In this document: in pieces, positions 18,234 through 26,808 of the stretch
How the letters are laid out: each line of letters begins with the position of its first letter
Position numbering within the stretch: position 1 is the first letter of the stretch
NCBI GenBank assembly: GCA_023270155.1
Contig: JAGLTB010000032.1
Location: forward strand, 1 to 53,404
Source of the DNA: Candidatus Heimdallarchaeota archaeon
Lineage (GTDB): Archaea; Asgardarchaeota; Heimdallarchaeia; Heimdallarchaeales; Heimdallarchaeaceae
Length of the DNA stretch: 53,404 nucleotides
Direction: 5' to 3'
Made by a program: the position numbers and the translations under genes
The notes under the pieces: model-generated
Told to the model about the DNA's origin: nothing
Databases searched by the model: none
The model's input: only the letters and a program-made list of their open reading frames with translations

Positions 18234-19076
18234 TTAAGGTGGTAGGAAAAAGGATACCAAAATAAAAATTAATACTAATATGAGAGAGATTCCAACAATT
18301 AAGGAAACTTGTTTTCCTTTCAATTTTCTTTTTAGCCATGTTCCGATACCTGCTCCTACAGGAAGGGAAAGAGCTAAAGTCAAAAACAGAAACCTATCTA
18401 TATGACCTTCAACTATATGTGTAACTCCACCAACCATTGCTTTTATCAAAACTATTAATAATGATGTTCCTGCAGCCATTAAAGGAGGTATACCAAAACC
18501 TAATATAAGTAATGGAGTGTGCACCCACCCCCCACTTAAACCAATTAAACCAGTTAATACTCCACTTAATAAACCAACTAAAGCAATAACTGGTATACTC
18601 ACCTTATATGTGAAATTTTCTTGTTTTAGAGTAATATTCGGTTTAAGTGATGCTATTATTTTCATTAAGGATGGTTTTTTTTCTTCTTCAATTCTAATTT
18701 CATCAGTCAACGCATGTTTAATCATTCTATAACTTAGCAATGCTGCTATTACGCAGATAACTATTAGCAATGCTAGTTCAGGCACTCTATCTGAAAATAA
18801 CGCACCTATCAAAGCACCTATTGAAGCAGGAATTGCGAAAATAATTGCTAGTTTGTAATCGATTTCTTTTCTTCTCCAAGCGCCTAGGACTCCCACAATT
18901 GAGAACACAATTACCGCTAATAAGGTAGAGCCTACAATAATGCTAAATTCATAGTCGAATAGTACAAATATGAAAGGTACCAAAAATACACCTCCTCCAA
19001 AGCCTGCGATAACACTAACGATTCCAACAACTAAAGCAACAATTGCGATAATAGCAAGAATTGTTGGAGTACTCAC
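18234..19076 (-). CDS. TauE/SafE family sulfite/sulfate-type anion permease
   Basis: Eight-helix-like hydrophobic pattern with GFGGGVFLVPFIFVLF and GLSGGWVHTPLLILGFGIPPLMAAGTSLL repeats. Confidence 0.88.
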   Translation of the reverse strand: MSTPTILAIIAIVALVVGIVSVIAGFGGGVFLVPFIFVLFDYEFSIIVGSTLLAVIVFSIVGVLGAWRRKEIDYKLAIIFAIPASIGALIGALFSDRVPELALLIVICVIAALLSYRMIKHALTDEIRIEEEKKPSLMKIIASLKPNITLKQENFTYKVSIPVIALVGLLSGVLTGLIGLSGGWVHTPLLILGFGIPPLMAAGTSLLIVLIKAMVGGVTHIVEGHIDRFLFLTLALSLPVGAGIGTWLKRKLKGKQVSLIVGISLILVLIFILVSFFLPP

Positions 19077-19183
19077 ATTCTTGAGTATATCTTACTGTTT
19101 TTAATTGTTTCTTTGAAGAAAATCCTACCTCTCCTTTAAACAGATAAATTAATAACTTCTAATTTAATGTTGAATATGTCCAG

Positions 19184-20632
19184 ATGACAAAGTCAGCTAA
19201 ATCCCTTAAATCTCTGTATACACAGTTTATACAATTTGAGGTGGATAACCATTTATTTGCAAAAAGAATAAATAGTATTTTCTTTTGGGAAAGAATAAGA
19301 TTCACTGTCTTTATGAAACTTTTTCTAACACTTGTAAACGTTAAGGAGGTTGACAAAGAAAGAATTAAAGATGAGACTTCTAGAATAGTAAATTACTTCT
19401 TGAAATTCCGAAATTATCTATTATCAATTTTCAGATTTAGAAAAAATCCATTTTTAGCAAAACAACACGATCTTGTCCTTTTTAGTAATTCTAGAAGAAA
19501 GAAACAAGATGATGGTTATTGGTGGGATATTTATACTGATCATTTAGAAAAGAAACTTGGATATTCCACAATTCTGCTGGAAAAGGATTTATTTTTTAAA
19601 TATCGTAAACCTGTAAAAACTGAAAAAATAGTTTATCATGCTTATCTTGATTTACTAGTTGATTTAAGGAAATATCTACGACTTTCAAGGATGAAATTAA
19701 CTGATGAAGATATAATATATCTCCAAAACTTATCTCAAAAAATAAAATCAAAGTTTACTCTAGAAATAGATTTGATTCATATCGTATATCATAATCTAAC
19801 TAAGCGAAAAAGAGAACTGCCTTTATATCAGAAGCTACTTAGAAAAACAAAGCCTAAAGCTGCGATTGTTGTTTGTAGTTATGGGAAAGAAAATTTTATT
19901 GAAGCCTGCAAGTTAAATGATATTCCAGTTATAGAACTTCAACATGGTGTAATCACAAAATATCATGTAGGATATTCATATGAAAAAGAGACTGCAAAAA
20001 AGCACTATTTTCCTGATTTTCTCTTTACTTTTGGTAACTATTGGAAAGAAACTGTTAACTATCCAATACAGAAAGAAAAAATCCTTAATGTTGGATATCC
20101 TGAGTTAGAAATAAGAAAACAAAACTATCAAAATGCAAAGAAAAAGAAACAGATACTCTTTATTTCTCAAAAGACAATAGGATCGCTGCTTTCAAGATTT
20201 GCAGTAAAACTCAGTCAAAAAGAAGATCTAGATTATAGAATAATCTACAAACTTCACCCATTCGAAGTTTTATCTTGGAAAGAAAATTATCCATGGCTAA
20301 AACAGAGTAAAATTGAGGTTGTTGACCATCAAAGAGTGAATCTTTATCAACTATTCGCTGAATCAGAAGTCCTTGTTGGAGTTTACTCAACAGCAATATT
20401 TGAAGGATTGAGTTTTGGTTTAAGTACATTCCTTGTTGATATAGTTGGCATAGATTATATGGAGGATTTAATCCAAACCGGAATTGCAACAAAGATAAGT
20501 AAACCTGAAGAACTAGCCAGTTTTCTTGCAAGAAGGAAAATAAAGCATTTTGATACAGATTTATTCTTTGTGAATGATTCAGTGAAAAATATCAAAGAAG
20601 AACTGGATAGGATTATAAGCAAAATAAAATAA
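19184..20632 (+). CDS. GT-B-like capsule/teichoic/sialyl-type glycosyltransferase
   Basis: CSYGKENFIEACKLNDIPVIELQHGVITKYHVGYSY...KILNVGYPE...SEVLVGVYSTAIFEGLSFGLSTFLVD resembles capsule-synthesis GT-B C-terminal regions. Confidence 0.6.
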   Translation: MTKSAKSLKSLYTQFIQFEVDNHLFAKRINSIFFWERIRFTVFMKLFLTLVNVKEVDKERIKDETSRIVNYFLKFRNYLLSIFRFRKNPFLAKQHDLVLFSNSRRKKQDDGYWWDIYTDHLEKKLGYSTILLEKDLFFKYRKPVKTEKIVYHAYLDLLVDLRKYLRLSRMKLTDEDIIYLQNLSQKIKSKFTLEIDLIHIVYHNLTKRKRELPLYQKLLRKTKPKAAIVVCSYGKENFIEACKLNDIPVIELQHGVITKYHVGYSYEKETAKKHYFPDFLFTFGNYWKETVNYPIQKEKILNVGYPELEIRKQNYQNAKKKKQILFISQKTIGSLLSRFAVKLSQKEDLDYRIIYKLHPFEVLSWKENYPWLKQSKIEVVDHQRVNLYQLFAESEVLVGVYSTAIFEGLSFGLSTFLVDIVGIDYMEDLIQTGIATKISKPEELASFLARRKIKHFDTDLFFVNDSVKNIKEELDRIISKIK

Positions 20633-20738
20633 TGAACAATGAAGAATGAACGTAAAAATCAAACAGGTACGTATTATAAATAGTTTGAATCATACTTTTT
20701 GTTCCTGTTCAGTTTAGTCATTAATTTACGATCTTTTC

Positions 20739-21560
20739 TTATTTTTCCCAAATTTTTGTATTCAGACCTGTAAGATCTCTTAATTTCTCATTGTGGTTAA
20801 CAAAATATTCAGTTAATTCAGCTCTTAATTCTTTGGATAATTTTGCATATCCCGGCTCTTTACCTTTAAATGCGATAAATTGTACTCCTCTATAGACTAA
20901 TGAGTTTTCACCAAAAACCTTTCTTGTTCTCCTCAAGAGTTTAGGTATTCTAGGAATTAATGTAATATTCCTAATTTCATCCTTATATTGGTAGTTGTTG
21001 AATGAAACTTCCAGGAATTTGAACAGTTCACTCATAGTTTCTGTTGGATTTTTCACGAAATCTTCGAAAAGAAGGAGGTGCATATTCTTTAAATCAAAAA
21101 AATTCAAATATCTTTCTACTTGTTCGATATAAATGCTTCTTTTCAGATACCCCTTAAAAACATCTTGAGCAATTCGTTTAGATTCGAGTTTGATAGCTTC
21201 TTCAAAGCTAAGATTTTCGCTTCCTGATTTTATGGCATGCAAATAATTTGAATATGCACGATCGACAGGATTTCTGAAGATCCAGACTAATTTAATATCG
21301 GGATTGTATTCAAAAATCCTTTGAGGAACTTTTTTTGAATAGCTGTAGGTAGGAGTCTTTTCCCCAATTATACTATCCACACTACAATTCTTGAAGATGT
21401 TTTCATACCATTTAACACCTTTACTAAAATTCTCTTCATTATCAAAGAAATGAATCTCTTCTAATGGAATAAAGACTTGAGGATTATTTCTAAGCTGAAA
21501 GGCTAGACTTGAAGTACCTGCTTTCATCGCTCCAACTATTATGAAATCTAATTTTCTCAT
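20739..21560 (-). CDS. PAPS-dependent sulfotransferase (Sulfotransfer_1, heparan-sulfate sulfotransferase-like)
   Basis: 5'-PSB DFIIVGAMKAGTSSLAFQL; PQVFIPLEEIHFFDN; GEKTPTYSYSKKVPQRI; 3'-PB LVWIFRNPVDRAYSNYLH. Confidence 0.93.
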   Translation of the reverse strand: MRKLDFIIVGAMKAGTSSLAFQLRNNPQVFIPLEEIHFFDNEENFSKGVKWYENIFKNCSVDSIIGEKTPTYSYSKKVPQRIFEYNPDIKLVWIFRNPVDRAYSNYLHAIKSGSENLSFEEAIKLESKRIAQDVFKGYLKRSIYIEQVERYLNFFDLKNMHLLLFEDFVKNPTETMSELFKFLEVSFNNYQYKDEIRNITLIPRIPKLLRRTRKVFGENSLVYRGVQFIAFKGKEPGYAKLSKELRAELTEYFVNHNEKLRDLTGLNTKIWEK

Positions 21561-21766
21561 AATATAACACTTCTAAGGAATTGCTTTTCTTTTTTAAGCT
21601 TACAACAGTGATCTTTATCCCGATACATGAAGGTTTTTGCAGGATGACCTCCTGCTATATTTGGATTCTCTCCTACTTCTTTTGCAACTTTTCTTATTTC
21701 AGATCGATAAATTTTACGCTCTATTGACAGAAAAGTTGTTGAAATAACTCCAAAGATATTAACCAT
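21557..21766 (-). pseudogene. Hexapeptide-repeat O-acetyltransferase with in-frame internal deletion of the left-handed beta-helix
   Basis: N-terminus ...YRSEIRKVAKEVGENPN directly joined to the C-terminal IAGGHPAKTFMYRDKDHCCKLKKEKQFL, with the hexapeptide repeats normally lying between absent. Confidence 0.7.
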
Positions 21767-21839
21767 ATTTCTAACACTTAATCTATTCCTATTTATTTAT
21801 TATATAAGCTTTTTTTCCTTTTCGTAAAGAAATCATTAT

Positions 21840-21863
21840 TCTTAAACCATACAAGGTTTAAGA
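21840..21863. repeat. Perfect 9-bp inverted repeat (hairpin)
   Basis: tcttaaacc-atacaa-ggtttaaga, ~30 bp upstream of the neuA stub. Confidence 0.6.
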
Positions 21864-21891
21864 GAAATATTATGGAAAGGGATTCAATATA

Positions 21892-22086
21892 ATGCGAAAT
21901 TCTAAAATAATAACACCTACTATTCAAATTTGTGTAAAAAATAACAAGATTCTTGCAATAATTCCAGCCCGTGGTGGTTCTAAGGGAATACCTAGAAAAA
22001 ATATCCGATTTATGAATGGGAATATCTCATGGAAAATTGATAACAGAAATCAATTAGTAAATATCATACCCCAAAATATACTCTAA
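21892..22086 (+). pseudogene. 5' stub of a CMP-nonulosonate synthetase (neuA) gene
   Basis: KILAIIPARGGSKGIPRKNIRFMNG matches the NeuA nucleotide-binding N-terminus (compare IIVIIPARGGSKGISRKNIRFLNQNPLIAY at 26809), then the sequence loses similarity and terminates. Confidence 0.8.
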
Positions 22087-23642
22087 TTTCCTATTCTATT
22101 TGGAAAAACTCCTTTGAGATAATTCCTGAAAAGATCCTTTATGAAATTTGAATCTTCCCTTGTTACTAGTTTGGTAAGAAATGTTGATCCCACAAATATT
22201 ATTGTACTTATAGAAAATGAAACAGTAATATTCCATAAATCTAGAAAATCAAATACAAAGAAGTACATTATTACACCAATACCTGCTGAAAATATAAATA
22301 AAGAGAGTATGTGTAAGATTTCTTTGATTTTGTAATTTACTTTGAAGTATTTCTGAGAAACGATGAAAAATCCAATGAGATATGTAATCCTTCTTGTTAA
22401 AAATGCTAAGCTTAATCCTAGTAGTCCATTTATTGGGATAGTATAATAAGCCACTAGTATTGATGCACCCAAGCATAACGATCCTACGATTAAGCTCCAG
22501 TATTGCTTAAAATACAATGTATGTCCATATGTCACTAAAGATTGCAAATATTGTAAGTAAAGTGCGACTAAAAGTATAGGTACAACAGTTATAGCTCCTA
22601 AATACTCTGAATGAGTAAAAAATTGTATTAACCAAGGAGAGAAAGCTAGTAATAAAGCTGCTATTGGAAAGAAAATTACACTAAAAAGCTTAGAAATATT
22701 TCTTGTTAACTCTTCAATTTTTTCAAAATTTTTGTTATCAAAATGCTTGTAAACCACTGGTCTATACACTCTCGTAAATAAAGTACCAGCAATGGTTATT
22801 AAATTTACAACTGTTAATGCTCCATAACGATATAAGGCAATAGTTTGTAGACCTACTGTAGAGGTAGTAGCTACTTTTTCAACATACAGAAGTATTCCTA
22901 AATCGAAAGTATTCCATAATAGTCCATTAATATAGAGAGGAAGAGAAAATTTTGCCATATTCTTTAATTCTGTAAAGGAAAATTTCCCAATTCCTACATC
23001 TTTTATTATCTTAAATCCACTATATGATGCTACAACAAATTCAGAAACAGCTAGAGAAGCAATCAAACCAAATACTCCGAAATTGAAAACTACTACAAAC
23101 AAAATCCCAAATGGAATTTGTAGTAATACTCTCATGATTACAATAATTGCATAATATCTGCTATTTTGCAAAGATGTTGCAATTGTAAAGCAAATTGTGC
23201 TAAAGAATTGAGCGATAAGAATTACAGCAATTAATAATAATAATAATATAAACTTATTTAAATCTAGAAAACTTGGAGGTTTTCCAGTAACAAAATAGAA
23301 TATGAGTAAACCTAATATTATCAATATTTCTACAATGAGGAAAGAGATGAATCCTGTGAATACAAAATTCCGGAGCTTGTCAATATCTTTTCTTGTTTTA
23401 TACCAAATTGCATATCTGTTCAACGAACTAGGAAATCCTAAAGCTGCGTAACTCATTATTAGAGCAGTTGCAGAGATAATAATTGTATATTGGCCCATAT
23501 CTTCTTTAGTGAGAACATTAGTAAATATTTTAGTGAATGCTATTCCTAACATTTTTGCAGTCGCAAAAGTAATTAGGAAGGTAAAAAGGAACCTTGTGCT
23601 TTTCCCTTGACTTAATAATGTTTTTTCCGGAGCATCACTCAT
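22083..23642 (-). CDS. Polysaccharide flippase, Wzx/MOP superfamily
   Basis: 12-14 predicted TM helices; KMLGIAFTKIFTNVLTKEDMGQYTIIISATALIMSYAALGFPSSLNRY. Confidence 0.88.
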   Translation of the reverse strand: MSDAPEKTLLSQGKSTRFLFTFLITFATAKMLGIAFTKIFTNVLTKEDMGQYTIIISATALIMSYAALGFPSSLNRYAIWYKTRKDIDKLRNFVFTGFISFLIVEILIILGLLIFYFVTGKPPSFLDLNKFILLLLLIAVILIAQFFSTICFTIATSLQNSRYYAIIVIMRVLLQIPFGILFVVVFNFGVFGLIASLAVSEFVVASYSGFKIIKDVGIGKFSFTELKNMAKFSLPLYINGLLWNTFDLGILLYVEKVATTSTVGLQTIALYRYGALTVVNLITIAGTLFTRVYRPVVYKHFDNKNFEKIEELTRNISKLFSVIFFPIAALLLAFSPWLIQFFTHSEYLGAITVVPILLVALYLQYLQSLVTYGHTLYFKQYWSLIVGSLCLGASILVAYYTIPINGLLGLSLAFLTRRITYLIGFFIVSQKYFKVNYKIKEILHILSLFIFSAGIGVIMYFFVFDFLDLWNITVSFSISTIIFVGSTFLTKLVTREDSNFIKDLFRNYLKGVFPNRIGN

Positions 23643-23719
23643 TTTTTCATCATCTAATACAAGAAAGGAAGAATTTCGTAATTATATAAAATTATCTAAA
23701 AATGAAATCAAATTGAAAA

Positions 23720-24808
23720 TCATTTTAGTTTTTCAATGAAAGGTACCATTACATTGTAATAGTTTTCTCTCATAAAATTGATGAACCCGAAGAAATCTTC
23801 AAATTCATTTTCAAGTGATTTCTTGATGCTTGTCTTCAAATTTTTGATGACTTTTGGCTCATAAGCAGAAACATCTAACTTGTTATTAAGTGTTAGAGAT
23901 AACCCTTTCCCTCTACCATCTTCATGTAATAGGAATGAAGGTTTTCTGATACTCAGAAAATAAATATGACTGTGAACTCTATATCCAATATGCAAATCAT
24001 ATTCTCTATAATCTTCAATTTTATCAGAACTATAAGAAACATCATGAACATTATATCCTAGACGTTTTGCATAAGCAGCTATGAACCCATATGTATAACT
24101 GTACCGTCTTTTAGTAAACTGATCCCTTTTAATACCTCGGTGAAAACTACATAGAACTTCTGCCTTTTGAAACATCCTTTTAATTAAATGAAATACTCTT
24201 AGAGTTTGATATGCATATTCTATCTTAGCTGGAATTGTAATCACTATTTTTTTTATCTCACTTGGCGGAATAAATTCTTTCTCAATATCAGGTATCGAAT
24301 ACCATGCAGGACAACCTGATAATACAACATTTTTCAAATTGTGTCTAGATAGTAGTTTCTGAGTTAAAATGTCTCTAACACTAGAAAATTCTATTTTAGA
24401 GTGAATGTATTTTATTGCATTCAAAGATGTCTCTGTAAATTGAAATTCTTCCATGTTTATTGGCTTACCACTCCACCCCAAGCCTAATGGTATTACTGGA
24501 ACTTCAAGTTTTTCTAAAGGTTCAGTAAGCGGATATGTTCCCCTATAGAAATTTCTACGATAACCTGGTCCTCCACAGATAATAATCCCTCTAGAAGAGT
24601 TCACTAAATCCAATTTATCATCTAGTTTCTCCCATCTTTTTAAAACAGTGAAATCTTCATTTAGATGTTCTTCTAACAATGATTTTGCTCTATTGAAAAT
24701 TAGGAAATCTCCAGCGTTTTTTTTAGCTCCACTAAGCAAAATATACATTGAAAGGAAGTTAATCAGCGTTTTATTAGTCTTATGGTAAGTTTCCACTAGA
24801 CTTCTCAT
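23720..24808 (-). CDS. Polysaccharide pyruvyl transferase family protein
   Basis: GAKKNAGDFLIFNRAKSLL, GIIICGGPGYRRNFYRGTYPLTEPLEKLEVPVIPLGLGWSG, YRVHSHIYFLSIRKPSFLLHEDGRGKGLSLTL; true start probably ATG at MYILLSGAKK. Confidence 0.75.
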   Translation of the reverse strand: MRSLVETYHKTNKTLINFLSMYILLSGAKKNAGDFLIFNRAKSLLEEHLNEDFTVLKRWEKLDDKLDLVNSSRGIIICGGPGYRRNFYRGTYPLTEPLEKLEVPVIPLGLGWSGKPINMEEFQFTETSLNAIKYIHSKIEFSSVRDILTQKLLSRHNLKNVVLSGCPAWYSIPDIEKEFIPPSEIKKIVITIPAKIEYAYQTLRVFHLIKRMFQKAEVLCSFHRGIKRDQFTKRRYSYTYGFIAAYAKRLGYNVHDVSYSSDKIEDYREYDLHIGYRVHSHIYFLSIRKPSFLLHEDGRGKGLSLTLNNKLDVSAYEPKVIKNLKTSIKKSLENEFEDFFGFINFMRENYYNVMVPFIEKLK

Positions 24809-24903
24809 TTGCAGTGTATATTATCTTAAAACGCCAATTCAAAAAATAGAATCAAAGAAATATTCTGATTCCTATCCATCTAAAGCAGACAAAGAACACA
24901 TAC

Positions 24904-26679
24904 TCAAATTGATTTCATTTTGCTCTTATATCTTTTAAGAAAATATTCAACAGTATAAACTCTTCCTAGACTTGACTCTTTTAATCTCAAATTATTCAGT
25001 CTTTTACCGAAGATTTCAGTGAATTGAAATTCTTGCTCTGAATATTCTCTCCAAGTTTTTTCTGTTTTTATTTCGGGTTCTAAAACTCTTTCCATTTTAC
25101 TTTTGCGCTTAATTATATTTTTCAGTAGATTTTTTGTTTTAAAAATCCGGTATTCATCCTTAATAAATATTCTAGTAGCAATTCTTAGGATGGGTCTCAT
25201 TTTTTCTCTAATAGTTTCTTTTGGTGTAATGATATTCCTTTTTTCTTCACTCCAAACAAAATTATATCCATAATTTGATCGATAAGACGCAAATTCCTTG
25301 TCGAATTTTTCAATTACTTGCATCATGAATTTTTCATCATCTTTTTCTTTTCTACCGATTCTTAATACGTAAGATGTTAATTCATAATCCAATAAAGGAT
25401 GAAAGCGATATCCATATCTGTTGAAAAAAGAAATCCTACCACCACCCCAATACATCATCTTAAGAAAATAATAAATTCTTTCCAGCTCTTCTCTATTCAG
25501 TTTATTCTTCTTCTCACCTAGAAGAGTAAAGAATTTTTGCTTCAGTTTCTTTCGATAGTTCTTATAATCCTTTTTCTTCAATATAATTGAAATCGGATGT
25601 ATTGTATATTGTTTCGTCACTAAATAATCAATAGTATTGGTTTTTTTGTACTTTGAATCTCTATATAGCTCTCCACCATAACCCCCAACAATCATATTGA
25701 ATTTTTTGGTTTTTTCATCAAAAATTACTGACGAAAAACAACCTCCAAAATTATCCCTTATAAGTTCATTTTTTTCAAAAGAGTTGAAAATTAACTCATC
25801 GAGATTATAATCATCTTTTTTTCTTTGGAAATAAATTATTTCTCTGTTTTCTTCTTTAGCAATTTCTATAGGAATTGCAGAATCTAAAGGATCTGTAGTA
25901 TTTTCATTAGTGTTCAAAATGTGCTTTAGATTCATATTCTTGAAGATAGCACCCACTAATCTAGTATCATAACCCGCAGATAAATCTACAGATAATGAAA
26001 TATCTAAATTTGTAAAAATAGCAAAATATTTTTTGATTTCTTCATAGATTGTATCAATAGTTACTTGTTTCTTTAATGTTCTTTCTTTGAAGTATTCTTT
26101 TTTTGTCATCTTATTTCTGTTATCAAGAAGATGAACACATCCGAATTTTAGAAATTCTATCTCCTTGACTGGTGTCTTAAAAATGAAAGCTTCAAACATC
26201 ATGAATTCTATTAATTCCTGCTTATTGATGGTAATTTGTTCTAAAATTTCGATGATAGAATAAAACGATGTTGAACAATAGATATGTTTGTCACTAATAG
26301 AGTAAAACGAATGATAGGATCCAGTTTTATCTGTAACAATAGCTACTTTTCCATTTATAGAGAGAATTAGATTGAAATGTCCCATTACTTTGTTAAACAG
26401 TAGAAAATCTTGATCTTTCAGGTAATTTTCATATATCTCTTCTAAAGCTGCATAACCAAATTTATTGTTAAAGAAGAATGTCCCAATCCCAATTAGAAAA
26501 TCACCATTTTTTTTGAAAATATGGTTTTCTGTTGATATATTTATCTTATGAAAATAAAATAATCTATAATCTTCAAGGTTTAATATAGTATGTTTTTTCA
26601 TTTCTTTTTTATTGAAATTTTTAATAATCTCTTTCTCTAATATTTCGCTCTTATTATTTGTTAGAAAAAAACCACCCAT
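24904..26679 (-). CDS. Asparagine-synthase-like protein lacking the glutaminase Cys
   Basis: AsnB-like architecture with a PP-loop-like segment DISLSVDLSAGYDTRLVGAIF; N-terminus MGGFF lacks the catalytic Cys2. Confidence 0.7.
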   Translation of the reverse strand: MGGFFLTNNKSEILEKEIIKNFNKKEMKKHTILNLEDYRLFYFHKINISTENHIFKKNGDFLIGIGTFFFNNKFGYAALEEIYENYLKDQDFLLFNKVMGHFNLILSINGKVAIVTDKTGSYHSFYSISDKHIYCSTSFYSIIEILEQITINKQELIEFMMFEAFIFKTPVKEIEFLKFGCVHLLDNRNKMTKKEYFKERTLKKQVTIDTIYEEIKKYFAIFTNLDISLSVDLSAGYDTRLVGAIFKNMNLKHILNTNENTTDPLDSAIPIEIAKEENREIIYFQRKKDDYNLDELIFNSFEKNELIRDNFGGCFSSVIFDEKTKKFNMIVGGYGGELYRDSKYKKTNTIDYLVTKQYTIHPISIILKKKDYKNYRKKLKQKFFTLLGEKKNKLNREELERIYYFLKMMYWGGGRISFFNRYGYRFHPLLDYELTSYVLRIGRKEKDDEKFMMQVIEKFDKEFASYRSNYGYNFVWSEEKRNIITPKETIREKMRPILRIATRIFIKDEYRIFKTKNLLKNIIKRKSKMERVLEPEIKTEKTWREYSEQEFQFTEIFGKRLNNLRLKESSLGRVYTVEYFLKRYKSKMKSI

Positions 26680-26808
26680 GAGTAAAACCTTTTTAAAAAT
26701 ATTTTAAATCTTCTTATAATAGAATGTTGTTAAACTAAAATAGATCCTTCCCTTTTCGATTTTAATTTAAGAGGAAAAACTCATATACAGATTTCTTTTA
26801 ACAGAATT

